Positions 13,611 to 15,750 of a stretch of 15,750 bases of DNA are shown here, one piece after another (the stretch's first letter is position 1; each line of letters begins with the position of its first letter). The stretch lies in NCBI GenBank assembly GCA_030145595.1, contig JAQYVG010000044.1, positions 1 through 15,750 on the forward strand. The letters are read 5' to 3'. Below the pieces are notes generated by a model. It was not told the DNA's origin and did no database searches. It was given only the letters and a program-made list of their open reading frames with translations. Position numbers and translations under genes: made by a program. Origin of the DNA: Desulfobacterales bacterium. GTDB lineage: Bacteria > Desulfobacterota > Desulfobacteria > Desulfobacterales > UBA11574.

Positions 13611-14558
13611 ATGTTAAGTTATATTAATAAGATAAGGGAAATATCAGAGCGGATTTTAAAAGAAGGACTTGTCGATATGGTAATCGGTTTCCACCAGGGA
13701 ACCGTACCCATGATGAATGAGCCCTGTATAATAAAAAATGCTCGCGATGTAAATCGATTGGTTTGGGACAGCAATTGCGGAATTAACCTGGCGAATTACC
13801 TTACCGATCGAAAAGAAAAAATCGGTGTGATAGCCAAAGGGTGTGATGCGCGCAATATTATTGTCCACATCACCGAAAACAAGATTAAAAGGGACCAGCT
13901 TTATATTATCGGCATTCCCTGTAAAGGGATGATTGACCGGCATAAAATTGCTTTACTATTTGAAAAAGAAATCACCAAAGTGGTTGAAAATGATGATGAT
14001 ATCATCGTGAAAGGTCCGGGTTCCGAAAAAATATTTGCCAGGCATGATGTTATGCAACAAAACTGCGTTGTATGCATCCACCGTAACCCCGTGGTTTATG
14101 ATGAGCTTGCAGCCGAGCCGGTTGAAGAGCAAAAGGATGTGGATCGATATGAAGATGTCCGCCGGATCGAAGCCATGGCTCCTGCCGAAAAATGGAAATT
14201 TTTTGACGATCTTTTAGAGCTCTGTATACGTTGTTATGCCTGCCGAAATGTATGCCCCCTTTGCTTTTGTCCCACCTGTTTTGTGGATGATTCCAGCCCC
14301 CAGTGGCTGGGGAAAAGCCAGGACCCAGTCGATGTCCGTACCTTTCATTTCCTGCGGGCCTTTCACTACGCCGGCAGATGCACGGACTGCGGGGCCTGTG
14401 AGCGAGCCTGTCCGGTGGGAATAAACATGCGATTATTAACCAAGAAGCTTGAAAAAGACTGCCTGGAAAAATTTGGATGGACGCCGGGGCTTTCCGTGGA
14501 GCAGCGCCGGCCCCTGGATACTTACCGACCCGATGATCCGGATGATTTTATAAGATAA
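13611..14558 (+). CDS. FrhB/FdhB-like iron-sulfur electron-transfer protein
   Basis: A 315-residue soluble protein. The N-terminal half (to about 165) resembles the F420 hydrogenase/dehydrogenase beta-subunit fold (KIGVIAKGCDARNIIVHI, IIGIPCKGM). The C-terminal half is a two-cluster ferredoxin domain: C205, C208, C211 and C215 with additional C218, C220 and C223 in the dense CIRCYACRNVCPLCFC segment, then C257, C260, C263 and C267 (CTDCGACERACP). At least two [4Fe-4S] clusters are expected, and the N-terminal half may bind a flavin. It starts one base after the mvhD stop and 12 bases before the next gene. In this context it probably carries electrons between a dehydrogenase and the MvhD/Hdr route. 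F420 use is not implied, as bacterial homologues often act with NAD or ferredoxin. Confidence 0.85.
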   Translation: MLSYINKIREISERILKEGLVDMVIGFHQGTVPMMNEPCIIKNARDVNRLVWDSNCGINLANYLTDRKEKIGVIAKGCDARNIIVHITENKIKRDQLYIIGIPCKGMIDRHKIALLFEKEITKVVENDDDIIVKGPGSEKIFARHDVMQQNCVVCIHRNPVVYDELAAEPVEEQKDVDRYEDVRRIEAMAPAEKWKFFDDLLELCIRCYACRNVCPLCFCPTCFVDDSSPQWLGKSQDPVDVRTFHFLRAFHYAGRCTDCGACERACPVGINMRLLTKKLEKDCLEKFGWTPGLSVEQRRPLDTYRPDDPDDFIR

Positions 14559-14570
14559 AAGGCCAATGTA

Positions 14571-15620
14571 ATGAAAGCTGTGAAAATCGATAAGAAAGAC
14601 TGGGCCCCGGGGCTGGATAAATTGTTTGCAAATTACCGCTTATTCGGGCCGGTAAAGGGCGATCAGTTTCATAATTTTAAAGCGCTCGACAAGGGTGAAC
14701 TTCCGGATTTTAATTTTTTAAATACACCTTTATCTCCGAAATCGATTATCTATCCCCAGTCCGAGCTGATGTTTAAATACACCCTGGATGAGAAGCAGAA
14801 AGATCACCATATCATGCAAGAGCTAGACAAGGATTATTCGCCCCGGGCCGTTATCGGGATAAGACCGTGCGATGCAGCCTCTTTTTTGCTTGTGAGAAAA
14901 AACTTTGATACACCCGAATATAAAGATCCATACTGGATACGACCTTATGAAGCAACCACCTTTGTGGGACTGGCCTGCAGTGACCCCTGCAGCACCTGCT
15001 TTTGTACCACGGCAGGTTGCGGTCCTTTTCATGCAGACGGCCTTGATGTACTTTTGGTAGACGCCGGGGATCGTTTTTTGGCCAGAGCCGTCACTTCCAA
15101 GGGAGAAGATTTTTTAAAAGCCGCCGGCTGGGACGCCGAAGATGACATCCGGCAAATTGCCGACCTGAAGAAGACCGCGGAATCAAAAATCGGCTCGGTG
15201 GCAGCCACCGACAAATTAAAGAGTAAAATAACCGCCGAGCTTTATGAAGGACCGTTTTGGGAAGAGGTCGCTTTTGCCTGTATTAACTGTGGAATCTGTA
15301 CCTACGTTTGCCCCACATGCTGGTGCTTTGATATTCAGGATGAAACTTACAGGGATTCCGGGGTTCGAATGCGGAACTGGGACAGCTGTATGTATCCGCT
15401 GTTCACTTTACACGCCTCCGGGCATAATCCCAGAGGCACCAAGCTTCAAAGAGTCAGACAGCGGTTTATGCATAAACTGAAGTATTACGTGGACAGATAT
15501 GATACCGGGATTCAATGTGTCGGATGCGGCCGCTGCATTCGCTCATGCCCGGTGAACATCGATATCCGCAAGGTATGCGCATTGATGAACGCTTACGAGC
15601 CGGCTCTGGACGAAGAATAA
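14571..15620 (+). CDS. AsrA/HydB/FlxC-like 4Fe-4S dicluster protein
   Basis: A 349-residue soluble iron-sulfur protein of the family that includes sulfhydrogenase beta subunit, anaerobic sulfite reductase subunit A and FlxC. The N-terminal part has the typical IIYPQSELMFKY and AVIGIRPCDAASFLLVRKNF segments and a cysteine-rich patch, C136 to C150 (GLACSDPCSTCFCTTAGCG). The C-terminus carries two ferredoxin motifs, CINCGICTYVCP (237-248) and CVGCGRCIRSCP (316-327), for two [4Fe-4S] clusters. AAAGG lies before the ATG and the previous stop is 12 bases upstream. Together with the MvhD-like and FrhB-like neighbours it suggests an Flx/Hdr-type electron-transfer module; no hdrA or flavin/NAD subunit lies in the window. 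Confidence 0.86.
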   Translation: MKAVKIDKKDWAPGLDKLFANYRLFGPVKGDQFHNFKALDKGELPDFNFLNTPLSPKSIIYPQSELMFKYTLDEKQKDHHIMQELDKDYSPRAVIGIRPCDAASFLLVRKNFDTPEYKDPYWIRPYEATTFVGLACSDPCSTCFCTTAGCGPFHADGLDVLLVDAGDRFLARAVTSKGEDFLKAAGWDAEDDIRQIADLKKTAESKIGSVAATDKLKSKITAELYEGPFWEEVAFACINCGICTYVCPTCWCFDIQDETYRDSGVRMRNWDSCMYPLFTLHASGHNPRGTKLQRVRQRFMHKLKYYVDRYDTGIQCVGCGRCIRSCPVNIDIRKVCALMNAYEPALDEE

Positions 15621-15648
15621 TTGTTAGTTCATTAAATTTTTTTTTCTT

Positions 15649-15668
15649 GCCACCAAGACACGAAGGCA
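15649..15668 (+). repeat. Short CCACCAAGACACGAAGG-type intergenic repeat
   Basis: GCCACCAAGACACGAAGGCA (15649-15668), just after a nine-T run at 15637-15645, resembles the low-complexity CACCAAGACAC repeats found between genes in many bacterial genomes. It is directly followed by the heptad array at 15681-15748. Confidence 0.45.
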
Positions 15669-15680
15669 GTCACGGGTAAA

Positions 15681-15748
15681 CAGTCATCAGTGAGAAGTGA
15701 TCAGTAAGGGAAAACTGATTACTGATAACCGATAACTGATCACTGACA
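15681..15748. repeat. Inverted pair of heptad arrays at the right end
   Basis: Left arm: four units CAGTCAT, CAGTGAG, AAGTGAT, CAGTAAG (15681-15708). Right arm: five units ACTGATT, ACTGATA, ACCGATA, ACTGATC, ACTGACA (15714-15748). The arms are approximately inverted, and ATCAGTAA (15700-15707) pairs perfectly with TTACTGAT (15719-15726) across an 11-base loop. The array may continue past the window edge. Confidence 0.7.
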
Positions 15749-15750
15749 TT

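Overview
The window looks like part of a sulfate-reducing Desulfobacterota (deltaproteobacterial) chromosome, close to Desulfobacteraceae in character. The clues are a selenocysteine-type MvhD in front of FrhB/FdhB-like and AsrA/FlxC-like iron-sulfur proteins, a TPR O-mannosyltransferase-like membrane protein, and intergenic DNA full of short degenerate repeats. No rRNA, tRNA, CRISPR array or transposase gene was seen.

Layout. (1) 1-77 is one half of a short mobile element. A perfect inverted copy of it lies at 12449-12525, so about 12.4 kb of DNA is bracketed by identical inverted repeats. (2) 90-3171 is a thiamine operon: a TPP riboswitch with a terminator/antiterminator pair, then thiG-thiH-thiS-thiE, closed by a strong two-way hairpin terminator. 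ThiG, ThiH and ThiS build the thiazole phosphate; ThiE couples it to the pyrimidine. (3) 3261-5075 is a divergent pair, a TrmO/TsaA-like tRNA methyltransferase and a MOT1-like molybdate/sulfate transporter. (4) 5076-5474 is a gene-free stretch of interleaved hairpins and heptanucleotide arrays. (5) 5475-7149 (minus) is an AT-rich cassette of an AAA/DUF4143 ATPase and an unrecognised 128-residue protein, preceded by a 17-bp tandem repeat tract. (6) 7316-11302 (plus) holds a diacylglycerol-kinase-family lipid kinase, a multi-membrane O-mannosyltransferase-like protein with seven TPRs, and a CDF metal transporter. (7) 11467-12452 is an Obg/Drg-like TGS GTPase broken by a one-base frameshift, and the mobile element sits directly on its stop codon. 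(8) 12766-12966 is a small four-cysteine protein with a good promoter and ribosome site. (9) 13178-15620 is a redox operon. Its first gene is an MvhD read through an in-frame UGA at the position of a conserved family cysteine, with a SECIS-like hairpin just behind; the other two genes encode multi-[4Fe-4S] proteins.

The most important point is the UGA at 13376. Conventional gene calling would report a 66-residue fragment and an unrelated downstream reading frame, while the sequence supports one 143-residue selenoprotein. The least explained material is non-coding: several heptad arrays of different consensus, two of them paired with inverted repeats, and the bracketing mobile-element copies.
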